Assembly (NCBI RefSeq): GCF_944321625.1
Contig: NZ_CALUMA010000021.1
Span: 27,275 to 91,274, forward strand
DNA from: an uncultured Slackia sp.
GTDB lineage: Bacteria > Actinomycetota > Coriobacteriia > Coriobacteriales > Eggerthellaceae
Direction: 5' to 3'
Length of the DNA stretch: 64,000 nucleotides
The position numbers and the translations under genes are program-made. Shown one piece after another: positions 1 through 8,763 of the stretch. How positions within the stretch are numbered: position 1 is the stretch's first letter; the number at the start of each line of letters is the position of its first letter. Below the pieces are notes generated by a model. The model saw only the letters and a program-made list of their open reading frames with translations, had not been told where the DNA came from and ran no database searches.

Positions 1-22
1 TGAGAAAGACGGATGTGACTAA

Positions 23-439
23 ATGGCCGAGTTTCCCTTTGAAGTAGATACGACGAGCAATGTGCCTCCATGGGTGCAGCTTGCTCAGCGCATCGCGTAC
101 CTGATTAGCTCGGGGTACTTCAAACCGGGCGATCAGTTGCCTACGGTTCGTGCACTGGCGTCAGACATATCTCTTAACTTCAACACCGTGAACAAGGCGT
201 ATTTGAGCTTGTCGAACGATGGCTACCTGGAGTCCATTCGCGGCAAAGGCGTATTCGTGCGAAGCTTGGACGCCGAGTTGGGAAACGAATGCACGCAAGA
301 GGTCGACCGAATGCTGGACGACTTCATTTCCGGCTGTCGCGATCTAGGTCTTTCGCTCGATGACATTCAGCAGCGGGTGAACCGCAGGGTCAAAAAGCTC
401 AAGAAGGAAGAAGAAACCGCGCAGGAAAGGCGGATGTAG
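23..439 (+). CDS. GntR family transcriptional regulator, YtrA type
   Basis: A 138-residue DNA-binding repressor-like protein. Residues about 15-80 form the GntR winged helix; the stretch with PGDQLPTVRALA followed by NFNTVNKAY is the typical recognition-helix region, and GKGVFV closes the wing. The C-terminal part is only about 55 residues of charged helix, too short for a FadR or MocR effector domain, which matches the YtrA subfamily. It ends one base before the start of the slipin gene, so the two are very likely one transcript and the regulator may control its own operon. The start is the first ATG in the frame, near the left window edge. Effector unknown; family assignment is confident. 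Confidence 0.9.
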   Translation: MAEFPFEVDTTSNVPPWVQLAQRIAYLISSGYFKPGDQLPTVRALASDISLNFNTVNKAYLSLSNDGYLESIRGKGVFVRSLDAELGNECTQEVDRMLDDFISGCRDLGLSLDDIQQRVNRRVKKLKKEEETAQERRM

Positions 440-440
440 C

Positions 441-1451
441 ATGAGGGGCAAACGAGAGGGCGGAAACTGGGGCGTGCGCCCCGATGCGGCTTCGATGTCG
501 GCGCGGGAGCGTTTTGCCGTGCGTCCCGACGCAATCACCACGCTTGCGGAGGGCGAACGCGCGTCGAATGCGGGCGTATGGCTCTTTTCCGCCATGGTGT
601 TCGTGGTGACATTCGCGGCGGTAGCTGCCGTTTTCGCGGCCGTGCAGGGCGAGATTGGTCTGGTGGCGGTACTGGTCAGCGCCATCATCGCGATGCTTGC
701 CACGATGGCGATTCATATCGCGCAGCAGTGGGAGAAGGTCATCGTGCTGCGCTTCGGCAAATTCAACCGTGTGAGCGGGCCGGGGCTCTTCTGGACGATT
801 CCCTTTATCGAGCAGAATACGATGCGTGTGGACGGCCGCATGCGCGTGACCACGTTCGGAGCTGAGGAAACGCTCACGGCCGACTTGGTTCCGCTCAATG
901 TGAACGCCGTGCTGTTCTGGATGGTGTGGGATGCTAAAGCGGCGTGCCTGGAAGTGGGTAATTTCACGCATGCCGTCGAGCTTGCGGCGCAGACCGCGCT
1001 GCGCGATGCCATCGGTCGCGCGGGTGCCGCCGAGGTTGCTATTCGTCGCGAACAGCTGGATCGCGAGCTCAAGCGCGTTCTCGAAGAAAAGGCGGATCAG
1101 TGGGGCATCAGCATTCTCTCGGTGGAGGTGCGCGATATCTTGGTGCCCAAGGAGCTTCAGGATGTGATGTCGCTTGAGGCTCAGGCAGAGCAGCGCAAGA
1201 AAGCGCGCATCATCCTGACCGAAGCGGAGCAGGACATCTGTCAGGCATATGACGAGATGGGCGAGGTGTACGGCAACAACGATGGGGCCATGCGTCTGCG
1301 CGCGATGCATCTACTCTACGAGAGCGTGCGTGAGACGGGCGGCACCGTGGTGGTGCCTTCGAGCTTCAGCGAGGGCTTTGGCGATGTGCTGGGCGATGGT
1401 GGCAAGGATGCTGCCGCAAAGGCTCTGCGAGATTTAGCGACGGGGAAGTAG
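441..1451 (+). CDS. SPFH domain / slipin (stomatin-like) membrane protein
   Basis: A 336-residue stomatin-family protein. After an N-terminal charged tail there are two hydrophobic segments at about residues 45-95, then the SPFH (prohibitin homology) core with the characteristic VLRFGKFNRVSGPGLFWTIPF and later QTALRDAIGR and SVEVRDILVP stretches, and a C-terminal helical region rich in Glu, Arg and Ala that should oligomerise as coiled coil. Slipins scaffold membrane microdomains and often affect membrane proteases; no NfeD partner gene is present here. It follows the GntR gene by one base, so cotranscription and regulation by that repressor are likely. The exact role cannot be read from the sequence. 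Confidence 0.88.
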   Translation: MRGKREGGNWGVRPDAASMSARERFAVRPDAITTLAEGERASNAGVWLFSAMVFVVTFAAVAAVFAAVQGEIGLVAVLVSAIIAMLATMAIHIAQQWEKVIVLRFGKFNRVSGPGLFWTIPFIEQNTMRVDGRMRVTTFGAEETLTADLVPLNVNAVLFWMVWDAKAACLEVGNFTHAVELAAQTALRDAIGRAGAAEVAIRREQLDRELKRVLEEKADQWGISILSVEVRDILVPKELQDVMSLEAQAEQRKKARIILTEAEQDICQAYDEMGEVYGNNDGAMRLRAMHLLYESVRETGGTVVVPSSFSEGFGDVLGDGGKDAAAKALRDLATGK

Positions 1452-1460
1452 GGACGCCGC

Positions 1461-2852
1461 CTATTCCCTCACCATATCCTTGAACGATATCAGCGTCACA
1501 TTGTCCATCGCCTGAGCTTTGGTATGGCATGCATCGGTGAATCCGCTTTTGCTGAAAACCATGTAATGCCTTTTGGAGTAACGGAACAGCTCGCTTCGGA
1601 AAACAAGGGTATCTAGAATATCGCTGCCCACCTGCTCGTTGCGCCATTTGCATTCAGCGAAGCAGGCGTTTCCGTCGGAATCATCGAACACGATGTCTAT
1701 TTCTTCCTGGCTTTTTGTCCGCGGGTCGCTGCCCCACCATCTGCCCATGCGAATGGGCATGACGGGCACCTTGCCCAGGCGTGCTAGGCGATAGATGTAC
1801 TGCGAGCAGATTTTTTCGAACACGGCTCCCATGAATTCGGGAATGTGAGGCTCAATTCGCTTCATGGCCAGATCGCCCATCTCGTTTTGGATGAGCCCCA
1901 TGGATTGGGGAACGAACTTATACCAAAATCGAAACATGGAATCGTCGACGCAATAGATGGCGCGTTTATTGCTGGACTCTCCAAAGGGGAGCTCTCTGCG
2001 AATGATGCCCAACGAAGAAAGCTTAGCAAGGTATGTGCTCGTATTGCTTTCGGTGATTTTTGCCGTAGTTGCAATTTCGTTCAGTCGCGTTTTCCCTGAT
2101 GCCACGGCTGTGATGATGCTGTCGTATTGGGCAGGGTTTCGGCATTCTTGCAACAAAAGATTGCCCGGCTCCTCAAAAAGGTATCCGCTGGGTGTGAGGT
2201 AGAGGCGCTCGATATTCTGCTTGAGGCTTAACGAGGAGTCTATCTTTTCTGCATAGGCCGGTATGCCGCCTGTGATGCCGTAGTACACCGCTGCGTCGGT
2301 TTCGCTCGCCTGCGGCCAACAATGTTTGGCCGTGAAAAAATCGAGGGGGTTGATTTTGAACTGTGCAGTACGTCGTCCATAGAGCGGGCTTTCGTAACCA
2401 AGCACTTGCTCCTCCATAAAGGAGAGGGATGAGCCGCATAGGACGAGTTTCAGTTTGGTGCTCTGCTTATAAACGTGGTCGATTTTCTCTTGCAGAAGGG
2501 ATGAAATCTCGGGGGATGATTGCGCAAGGTAGGGGTATTCGTCGATGACGAACACCAATCGCTGTGCTTGAGAAAGCTGGGCAAGGGCGTCGAACGCATC
2601 ATCAAAGCTTTCGAATGCGCCGCCTGACGGCCCCTCGGAAAACGCGAATATAGCATCGCTCAGCATGCGAAGATTTGCTTGCGCGTTTGTGCGTCGGGCC
2701 TGAACATAAATCGCTCGCTTGCCTCGGATGAATTCAGAAATGAGTCGGGTTTTCCCAACGCGCCTGCGGCCATAGATGACCGGCATTTCAAAGGTGTCTG
2801 TTTCGTAAAGCCTATTGAGCTCTGCGAGCTCTTTCTCGCGTCCGACGAACAT
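1461..2852 (-). CDS. AAA ATPase with DUF234-type C-terminal domain
   Basis: A 463-residue P-loop ATPase of the prokaryotic ATPase family (Pfam ATPase_2 plus DUF234). It begins MFVGREKELAEL, has a Walker A motif GRRRVGKT at residues 28-35 and a Walker B-like LVFVIDEYPYL near residue 100. A winged-helix segment follows at about 255-290, and the C-terminal part holds EIDIVFDD and FAECKW near 385-405, which resembles a PD-(D/E)XK nuclease core. These proteins are common as solitary genes and their job is unclear; a nucleic-acid or defence role is often suspected. It is transcribed away from molybdoenzyme operon 1 and its 3' end abuts the slipin gene convergently. Confidence 0.87.
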   Translation of the reverse strand: MFVGREKELAELNRLYETDTFEMPVIYGRRRVGKTRLISEFIRGKRAIYVQARRTNAQANLRMLSDAIFAFSEGPSGGAFESFDDAFDALAQLSQAQRLVFVIDEYPYLAQSSPEISSLLQEKIDHVYKQSTKLKLVLCGSSLSFMEEQVLGYESPLYGRRTAQFKINPLDFFTAKHCWPQASETDAAVYYGITGGIPAYAEKIDSSLSLKQNIERLYLTPSGYLFEEPGNLLLQECRNPAQYDSIITAVASGKTRLNEIATTAKITESNTSTYLAKLSSLGIIRRELPFGESSNKRAIYCVDDSMFRFWYKFVPQSMGLIQNEMGDLAMKRIEPHIPEFMGAVFEKICSQYIYRLARLGKVPVMPIRMGRWWGSDPRTKSQEEIDIVFDDSDGNACFAECKWRNEQVGSDILDTLVFRSELFRYSKRHYMVFSKSGFTDACHTKAQAMDNVTLISFKDMVRE

Positions 2853-3198
2853 GGGTCTCTCCTATGAGTTAATCTTATGTCTTGCTATATTATAGTGGCA
2901 TATATTATAGATAGCTATAAGAATCACTAAAGTGCGGTTTATCACAAAATAGAATAATCCTAGGACAAATAATCCTAGGATAGGTATTGATTATCCTAGG
3001 ATAGGTTCGTATAGTGCGAGCTAGAAGAATTTGGCCAATTCTGAAGGAGTATTGGGGGATACCCGAGAGTTGAGCTAACCATGCCCGCATGATGCGACCA
3101 GGGCAAAACCTGTAAAACGCAGCGCGAGCAATACGGCCGACGGGCCGCAGGGGGAACCAATTTAGAGGGGTATCCTGACTATCTTCGAAGGGGGAGAA
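2853..3198. promoter_or_regulatory. AT-rich divergent control region with three TCCTAGGA palindromes
   Basis: This gap separates the leftward ATPase gene from molybdoenzyme operon 1. Its left half is far more AT-rich than the surroundings. Three copies of the perfect palindrome TCCTAGGA lie at 2958-2965, 2973-2980 and 2994-3001, each inside a longer repeat (AATAATCCTAGGA or TTATCCTAGGATAGGT). A TATAAT hexamer on the minus strand at 2889-2894 could serve the ATPase gene, though no good -35 accompanies it. The array looks like a multi-site operator. The right half, 3010-3190, shows no feature except the ribosome binding site (GGGGGAG) before 3199. Confidence 0.5.
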
Positions 3199-5625
3199 AT
3201 GTCAGGAGCTACAAGCCCGCATGCCGGGATGACGCGCAGGAACTTTCTCAAAACCGCAGGCGTAGCGGCGGGCGCATTGGGCCTTGCCGGCGCTGCAAGC
3301 ATGACCACCGCCGATAATTGGCTAGCACCCGCCGAGGCGCACGCCGACGGCGAGGAGCGCGTGGCGCATCTGTGCCATCAATTCCACTGCCTCACGGGAT
3401 GCAATCTGAAGTGCACCATCCGCGATGAGCGCGTCTCCATCATTGAGCCCAGCGATCTCGCCGAGGAAAGCCATCAGACCATCTGTCTGCGCGGCATCGG
3501 CGAAGTCGATCACATCTATGCCGCCGACCGCATCCAGACTCCGCTCAAGCGCGTGGGCGAGCGCGGCGAAGGCAAGTTCGAGGCTATCAGCTGGGATGAG
3601 GCAATTCAAACGATCGCCGACGCCATCAAATCTGCTCAGGAGCAGTATGGCGAGGGCTCGGTATTCATCCGTAAGTCCACCGAGGCGAGCATCGACTTCG
3701 ACTTCTTTGGTCAGCTGATGAAGGCCGATTCTGGCGGAAACTGGGGCCTGGACCGCGGCCAGCCGAACGGCACCGCTGCGGCGTTCGGCGCATTCAGCTA
3801 CTGCCCGAATCGTTCTATCCATGAGTTCTCGGATGCGTCCACCATCATCGAGCTCGGCCACAACCCGCTCGAGAGCGGCATCGTGTGGTCTCGTGCTCTG
3901 ATGGATGCTAAGGAGGCAGGCGTCTACATCGTGACCGTCGACCCGCGCTTCACCGGCACCGCATCCAAGTCCAATGAATGGCTGCCCGTGCTGCCCGGCA
4001 CCGACGCTGCACTGATCCAGGGCATGATTCGCGCTATCGTCGACGAGGGCTGGTATGACGAGGAGTTCATCAAGAGCAAGACGTCGCTGCCGTATCTGGT
4101 CGATCGCGAGACCGGCAAGACCTATCGCAGCGAAGACGTCATGTGCCCCAACCCGACGGTCGTGGGCATGCTGACCGTGGGCGCTCCCTATGTGTGGGAT
4201 GAGGCCGAGGGCAAGGCACGCCTGTACAACGAGGAAGGCGTCCAGCCTGCTCTCGAAGGTACGTGGACGATTAACGGCAAGGAATACACCACCGAATGGA
4301 CGCTCCTGAAGGAGTGGATCTCTGAGTATTCCGTCGACTGGGCTGCCGAGACCTGCGGCATCGCCAAGGAGACCATCATCGCTCTTGCCGACCGCTATGC
4401 CAACAACGGTCCCGCCATCATCGACTTTGGCCTGGGTGGTCCCGACAAGTACACCAACGCCGACGTGCTCGGTCATTCCACGTCCATCCTGGTCGCCATC
4501 ACCGGCAACTATGGACGCAAGGGCTCCGGCATGGGCTTCTTCGGTGGCGTAGGCGTTGACGATCCGGCCGCAACGGTGAACTACTGGACGCTTCCCGAAG
4601 GTTACGGCTACACGAGCTGCGGCACCGCCATGTACGACATGCCGTACAACGAGAACCCGATTCATGTTGCCCTTACGTTCGGCGACGCCTTCACGCTTGA
4701 GGCCGCTGCTGCGAATGACATGCTGAACTGGGTGAAGTCGCTCGACTTCTTCGCCATCATCGACATTTATCACTCCTCTGCTGTGGACTACGCCGACATC
4801 GTGCTGCCTGCATGCTCTAAGTTCGAGTCCGAGGAGAACGTGAAGTCGCTTCGTGCGAGTTACGGTCATGTCATGCTTGCAAACAACCTGATTAAGCCGC
4901 TGTTTGAGTCCAAGACCGACCTGCAGATCGAACGCCTGCTTGCTGCTCAGTGGGGTCTCGAGGACACGTTGCCCGAAACCTACGAGGAGCTGGCGCGCTT
5001 CATGCTCGACGGAGTTGAGGAGCTCGATCCCCGCATGGCGGGCATCACCTACGACGCTCTCCTTCAGCAGGGTGGCTGCATGGCGCTTCCTGAGACCGGT
5101 CCCGATTATCGCCCTGACGGTACCGCCGACAATCTGCCGACGCCTTCCGGCAAGGTGGAGCTCTACTACGAGTATCTGACTGACTGGGGTCATCAGTTCC
5201 CGGTGTACACCGATGCGAACGAAGCGTACGCCTCCAACCCGATCAAGGAACAGTATCCGCTGTACTTCATGCAGGGTAAGAGCCGCTACCGCATCCATGC
5301 GTACTACACCGCATGCGAGTGGTTCCAGGAGAACTTCGGTCCGTATGTCAACATCAGCCCCGAGGACGCTGAGGCTCGCGGCATCCAGACCGGCGACACC
5401 GTGCGCGTGTTCAACGACCGTGGCGAGTTCAAGTGCGGCGTCCATGTGAACCGCAGCCTGCAGCCCGGCGTGCTCTTCATGGCTGAGACCACGTACACCC
5501 GCTACTACGACGAGGGCTTCCTGCAGAACGTGACGAACTCTCATCGCGAAGATCGTCAGTACGACATGTATTTCGGTCCGCAGATTCCGTACAACGATGT
5601 TCTCGTCCAGATTGAGAAAGCGTAG
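3199..5625 (+). CDS. Molybdopterin oxidoreductase catalytic subunit, Tat-exported (DMSO reductase superfamily)
   Basis: An 808-residue molybdenum enzyme, catalytic subunit of an anaerobic respiratory reductase or oxidase. A twin-arginine signal (TRRNFLK, residues 12-18, followed by an Ala/Gly-rich helix) predicts folded export. Mature residues begin with a cysteine cluster CHQFHCLTGCNLKC, with a later Cys in ICLRG, giving the N-terminal 4Fe-4S site. Molybdopterin-binding regions follow, including ELGHNPLESG and TVDPRFTGTASKSNEWLPVLPGTD, and a C-terminal dinucleotide-binding domain after about residue 680. Where the protein ligand to Mo is usually found the sequence reads LDRGQPNGTAAA (about 183-194), with no obvious Ser or Cys. 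Followed by ferredoxin, NrfD and TorD genes in one operon. Substrate unknown; polysulfide, thiosulfate, sulfoxide or N-oxide are all possible. Confidence 0.93.
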   Translation: MSGATSPHAGMTRRNFLKTAGVAAGALGLAGAASMTTADNWLAPAEAHADGEERVAHLCHQFHCLTGCNLKCTIRDERVSIIEPSDLAEESHQTICLRGIGEVDHIYAADRIQTPLKRVGERGEGKFEAISWDEAIQTIADAIKSAQEQYGEGSVFIRKSTEASIDFDFFGQLMKADSGGNWGLDRGQPNGTAAAFGAFSYCPNRSIHEFSDASTIIELGHNPLESGIVWSRALMDAKEAGVYIVTVDPRFTGTASKSNEWLPVLPGTDAALIQGMIRAIVDEGWYDEEFIKSKTSLPYLVDRETGKTYRSEDVMCPNPTVVGMLTVGAPYVWDEAEGKARLYNEEGVQPALEGTWTINGKEYTTEWTLLKEWISEYSVDWAAETCGIAKETIIALADRYANNGPAIIDFGLGGPDKYTNADVLGHSTSILVAITGNYGRKGSGMGFFGGVGVDDPAATVNYWTLPEGYGYTSCGTAMYDMPYNENPIHVALTFGDAFTLEAAAANDMLNWVKSLDFFAIIDIYHSSAVDYADIVLPACSKFESEENVKSLRASYGHVMLANNLIKPLFESKTDLQIERLLAAQWGLEDTLPETYEELARFMLDGVEELDPRMAGITYDALLQQGGCMALPETGPDYRPDGTADNLPTPSGKVELYYEYLTDWGHQFPVYTDANEAYASNPIKEQYPLYFMQGKSRYRIHAYYTACEWFQENFGPYVNISPEDAEARGIQTGDTVRVFNDRGEFKCGVHVNRSLQPGVLFMAETTYTRYYDEGFLQNVTNSHREDRQYDMYFGPQIPYNDVLVQIEKA

Positions 5626-5635
5626 GTGAAGCGTC

Positions 5636-6253
5636 ATGACGAGACTAGCTATTGCTATCAATAAGACGCGCTGCATCGGTTGCCAGACGTGCGCTTTCGC
5701 CTGCAAGATGCAGAACAACGTGCCTGAAGGCATGCGTTGGAATAGGGTCATCACCGAGGGCTGCGATGTCGAAGACGGTGCGCTCGGAACGTATCCCAAC
5801 CTGAGCCGTTCGTATCTGCCCATCGCCTGCCAGCACTGCGAAAACCCCGCGTGCCAGCGCGTATGCCCCACGGGCGCTACGTATAAGGACGACAAGGGCC
5901 GCGTCGAAATCGATTACGACAAGTGCATCGGTTGCCGCATGTGCATGGCGGCGTGCCCGTACAACGCACGTGTGTTCAACTGGAACGAGCCGGTTCGCAA
6001 GCCCGATTTCAACTTCGGCGACAAGGAAGTTCCTGTACGCCCCAAGGGCGTTGCCGAGAAGTGCACGCTGTGCAAGGAGCGCACCGATCGCGGCGAAGAG
6101 CCCATGTGCGTGAGGTGCTGCCCCACCAAGGCCCGCACCTATGGCGACCTGGACGATCCCAATTCTGAGATTTCCAAGCTCATCGCTGAGCGCCATGCCT
6201 ATGTCCTGCTCGAGGAGCAGGGCACCAAGCCGCAAGTCCATTACTTCGAATAA
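5636..6253 (+). CDS. Four-cluster 4Fe-4S ferredoxin subunit (DmsB/PsrB/NrfC type)
   Basis: A 205-residue electron-transfer subunit. Four Cys groups are visible: RCIGCQTCAFACK near residue 13, CQHCENPACQRVCPTG around 64-79, CIGCRMCMAACPY around 98-110 and CTLCKERTDRG with CVRCCPTKA around 143-168. This is the standard layout of the electron relay between a membrane quinol-oxidising subunit and the molybdoenzyme. It has no signal peptide, as expected if it is co-exported with the Tat-carrying catalytic subunit. It starts 10 bases after the catalytic gene and is followed 15 bases later by the anchor gene. Confidence 0.95.
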   Translation: MTRLAIAINKTRCIGCQTCAFACKMQNNVPEGMRWNRVITEGCDVEDGALGTYPNLSRSYLPIACQHCENPACQRVCPTGATYKDDKGRVEIDYDKCIGCRMCMAACPYNARVFNWNEPVRKPDFNFGDKEVPVRPKGVAEKCTLCKERTDRGEEPMCVRCCPTKARTYGDLDDPNSEISKLIAERHAYVLLEEQGTKPQVHYFE

Positions 6254-6268
6254 GGAGGGGGTGCAACC

Positions 6269-7483
6269 ATGACTTCTGGCAAGACGAAAATCGCGTACGC
6301 CGTGCTGGGCATTCTGACCGTCGCCGGCATCGCCGCCTGGATCTATCAGTTGATGGGCGGCTTGGGCGTGACCGGTATGAACAACGGCACGTCGTGGGGC
6401 CTCTACATCGGATGCTTCATGTTCTTCGTGGGCCTTTCCGCTGGCGGCCTGATTGTGGCCTCTTCGGCGAGCGTGTTCCACGTGGCCGAGTATAAGAAGG
6501 TGGCGCTTCCCGCCGTCATTCTGTCCACGGCATGCATCTGCGTTGCTGGTATTTTCGTCCTGGTTGACCTGGGCGGTATCCAGCGTGTGTGGCGCATCAT
6601 CACCGGATTCAATCCCACCTCGCCTCTGTGCTGGGATATCTGCGTGATCTGCCTCTATCTGGTCATCAACATCATCTACCTGGTGTTCATGACCTCCAAC
6701 AAGGACGACGCTGACCGCAAGGTTGCCATCGTGAGCCGTTTCGCTCTGCCTGTGGCAATTCTGGTTCACAGCGTGACCACATGGATTTTCGGCCTGCAGC
6801 TTTCTCGCGAGGGCTGGTATTCCGCCATCATGGCTCCGCTGTTCGTCGTCTCCGCCATGGATTCCGGTCTCGCTCTGCTGATGCTGGTCTTGGGCGGCCT
6901 CAACAAGTCCGGCTGGTTCAAGACCGAGAAGAAGCTCATGTCCAGCCTTGCCGGCCTGCTTGCCACCTGCGTGGCAATCGACGCCTTCCTGGTTGGCTGC
7001 GAGATTCTGACCATGGTCTATCCCGGCGCTGCCGGAGCTGAGACGCTCGCCATCATGGCGTCCGGCGTTACCGCGCCGTTCTTCTGGGCAGAGATCCTGC
7101 TGGGTCTTCTGATTCCGTTCTGCATCCTTGTGTTCGCTCGCAACCGCGAGAACATGGGGCTCGTGATGTTCGCGAGCGTGTGCATCGTGATCGGCGTGTT
7201 CTGCAAGCGCATCTGGCTGCTGTTCACTTCCTTCTTCATGCCCAACGTGTATGGCGCTCCGGGTATCATCAGTGGCTCCAGCGCTTCGGCGCATGCGACC
7301 GGCATGGACGTTTGGGCCGTTGTGGGCACCTATGCTCCTACGTGGGTCGAGATCGTCATCGTGATCGGCGTGATTTCGCTTGGCGCTCTGGCGTTCCTGG
7401 TGTTGTGCCAGAAGCTTCTGCCCGCCGCCAAGACGGCCGAGGCGGATGGCGCGAATGCTGCCGCCGAGGGTGCTGCCGCCTAA
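6269..7483 (+). CDS. NrfD/PsrC-type polytopic membrane anchor subunit
   Basis: A 404-residue integral membrane protein with eight to ten hydrophobic segments spread over its whole length, starting at about residue 8. Segments such as SWGLYIGCFMFFVGLSAGG and the conserved VFHVAEYKKVALP loop are typical of the NrfD/PsrC family, which exchanges electrons with menaquinone and passes them to the ferredoxin subunit. A GGGG-rich ribosome binding site (GGAGGGGG) precedes the ATG. The C-terminus ends in an Ala-rich soluble tail. It is the third gene of the operon that starts at 3199 and is closed by a strong terminator at 7562. Confidence 0.93.
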   Translation: MTSGKTKIAYAVLGILTVAGIAAWIYQLMGGLGVTGMNNGTSWGLYIGCFMFFVGLSAGGLIVASSASVFHVAEYKKVALPAVILSTACICVAGIFVLVDLGGIQRVWRIITGFNPTSPLCWDICVICLYLVINIIYLVFMTSNKDDADRKVAIVSRFALPVAILVHSVTTWIFGLQLSREGWYSAIMAPLFVVSAMDSGLALLMLVLGGLNKSGWFKTEKKLMSSLAGLLATCVAIDAFLVGCEILTMVYPGAAGAETLAIMASGVTAPFFWAEILLGLLIPFCILVFARNRENMGLVMFASVCIVIGVFCKRIWLLFTSFFMPNVYGAPGIISGSSASAHATGMDVWAVVGTYAPTWVEIVIVIGVISLGALAFLVLCQKLLPAAKTAEADGANAAAEGAAA

Positions 7484-7561
7484 ATCGCGCGGAATAGCCG
7501 CTGCGGGCACCGCCACGGGGCAATCCCTTAAAGCGCGGCGCCTCAAACGGCCTCTTCCTTG

Positions 7562-7604
7562 GGGCCGCACGTACCTCCCTCCCCAACGTGCGGCCCTTTA
7601 TTTT
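7562..7604 (+). terminator. Intrinsic terminator after the NrfD gene
   Basis: A perfect 11-bp stem, GGGCCGCACGT at 7562-7572 with ACGTGCGGCCC at 7586-7596, followed by TTTATTTT. It lies between the anchor gene and the TorD-type gene, so the chaperone is probably made from reduced read-through or a separate start. Confidence 0.9.
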
Positions 7605-7629
7605 GCTAGTACACGACGGAGGTGCTTTC

Positions 7630-8334
7630 ATGACGAAAGAGTCCATGCCTTGGCAAACGCTTTCCGAGGCGTATGCGTTTCTGGGCAACTCGCTGCTCGC
7701 TCCTATGAGCCAGACGTCTGCGGTGGGGCTTGACCCTGAGTTTTGGCGGGCGTTCCCCGATTTCGGCGATGCTGGCGTGTCTGACGCGGCTGCTGGATGC
7801 CTTGGCTATGCCGAAGGTGCTGTTGCACGTGCCGAAGAGGGTGCGAATGTCGTTCAGGATGCCTCCGTCGAATACACCAAGCTGTTCATCGGCCCGCCTT
7901 CGCCTTCAGCAGCTCCATGGGAAACTATGTATCGTTCAGATACTAATGTGGGTTTTGGCGAGGCGACCTTCCAGATGAAGGCATTGCTCAAGAATGCCGG
8001 TCTTGAGGTGAAGAACGAAAACCACCAGTACGAAGACCATATGGGCATCGAGCTTTTGTACCTTTCCGAACTATGCCGTCGCCGCGCGATGCAGGAGGCG
8101 GGTGGCCGTGATGCCGCTTCGGCATCGGACAAGCCCGCGGATGGCGCGGAAGACTTAGCATGTGCTTCCGAAAGCGATGCTTCTGTGTTCACGTTCATCG
8201 AGACGCATCCCCTGAGCTGGATCGATACATTCCATGCCCGCATCGTCGAGACGTTTCCCGAGGGCTATTTCGCCAATCTGACGGCGCTTGCCGCCGCGAT
8301 CTTGCGGTTCCACACCAAGGCGATTGCCCGATAG
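7630..8334 (+). CDS. TorD/DmsD-type molybdoenzyme chaperone
   Basis: A 234-residue all-helical cytoplasmic protein of the TorD family. It contains the family signature region around YTKLFIGPPSPSAAPWETMYRS and a NENHQYEDHMGIELLYLSELC helix. These proteins bind the twin-arginine leader of the molybdoenzyme and hold it until the cofactor is inserted. The start at 7630 was preferred over an in-frame start at 7588 because a GGAGGT site (7618-7623) sits six bases before it and because the longer form would begin inside the terminator stem. An Ala/Asp-rich insertion lies at about residues 155-180. It most likely serves the catalytic subunit encoded at 3199. Confidence 0.9.
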   Translation: MTKESMPWQTLSEAYAFLGNSLLAPMSQTSAVGLDPEFWRAFPDFGDAGVSDAAAGCLGYAEGAVARAEEGANVVQDASVEYTKLFIGPPSPSAAPWETMYRSDTNVGFGEATFQMKALLKNAGLEVKNENHQYEDHMGIELLYLSELCRRRAMQEAGGRDAASASDKPADGAEDLACASESDASVFTFIETHPLSWIDTFHARIVETFPEGYFANLTALAAAILRFHTKAIAR

Positions 8335-8373
8335 CTGCTCTAGGCGTTGCGCAATAACTGAGTTAATTCATGT

Positions 8374-8405
8374 AAAGATGGCCGGCGATTCGCCGCCATC
8401 TTTTT
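8374..8405 (+). terminator. Intrinsic terminator after the TorD-type gene
   Basis: The stem AAGATGGCCGGCG / CGCCGCCATCTT, with one bulged C, is followed by a T-rich run (TTTTTGTTTT). It closes molybdoenzyme operon 1. Confidence 0.85.
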
Positions 8406-8763
8406 GTTTTTTGCCCTATGAGTCTGAGAGAGACTCTTCATGCTGCAGTTTATCCGGGGTGTGCAAAGTAGCCTCGATTGCATTTCTGCGTTTTCCCAGT
8501 TCATAGCCTTGGTGGGTGAGGCGTATATTTTCCATATGCGTCAAAAACTGCAGCACGAGCAATTTTTAGGTGGGGAAGGGCGGTGAATTGGCTGAGTTCG
8601 CTGTTCCAGCGTCCAGTTTTTACGGCGGTGCGGGCGATGGTGCCGTATCATGCATCGTCCCAGGTTCACCCTGTTTGCACAATACGGCCCGCCTCGTGCA
8701 TAACCTGCGCCAAGTGTGCGAAAATAGCCTGCGAAAGACACGATGTAAGGCAGGCACGTCATT
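8406..8763. other. Intergenic region upstream of the RecJ-RecQ fusion
   Basis: No supported gene is seen in these roughly 360 bases. Short open frames on both strands lack ribosome binding sites and recognisable products. The segment should contain the promoter of the RecJ-RecQ gene, but no hexamer pair stands out. Confidence 0.4.
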
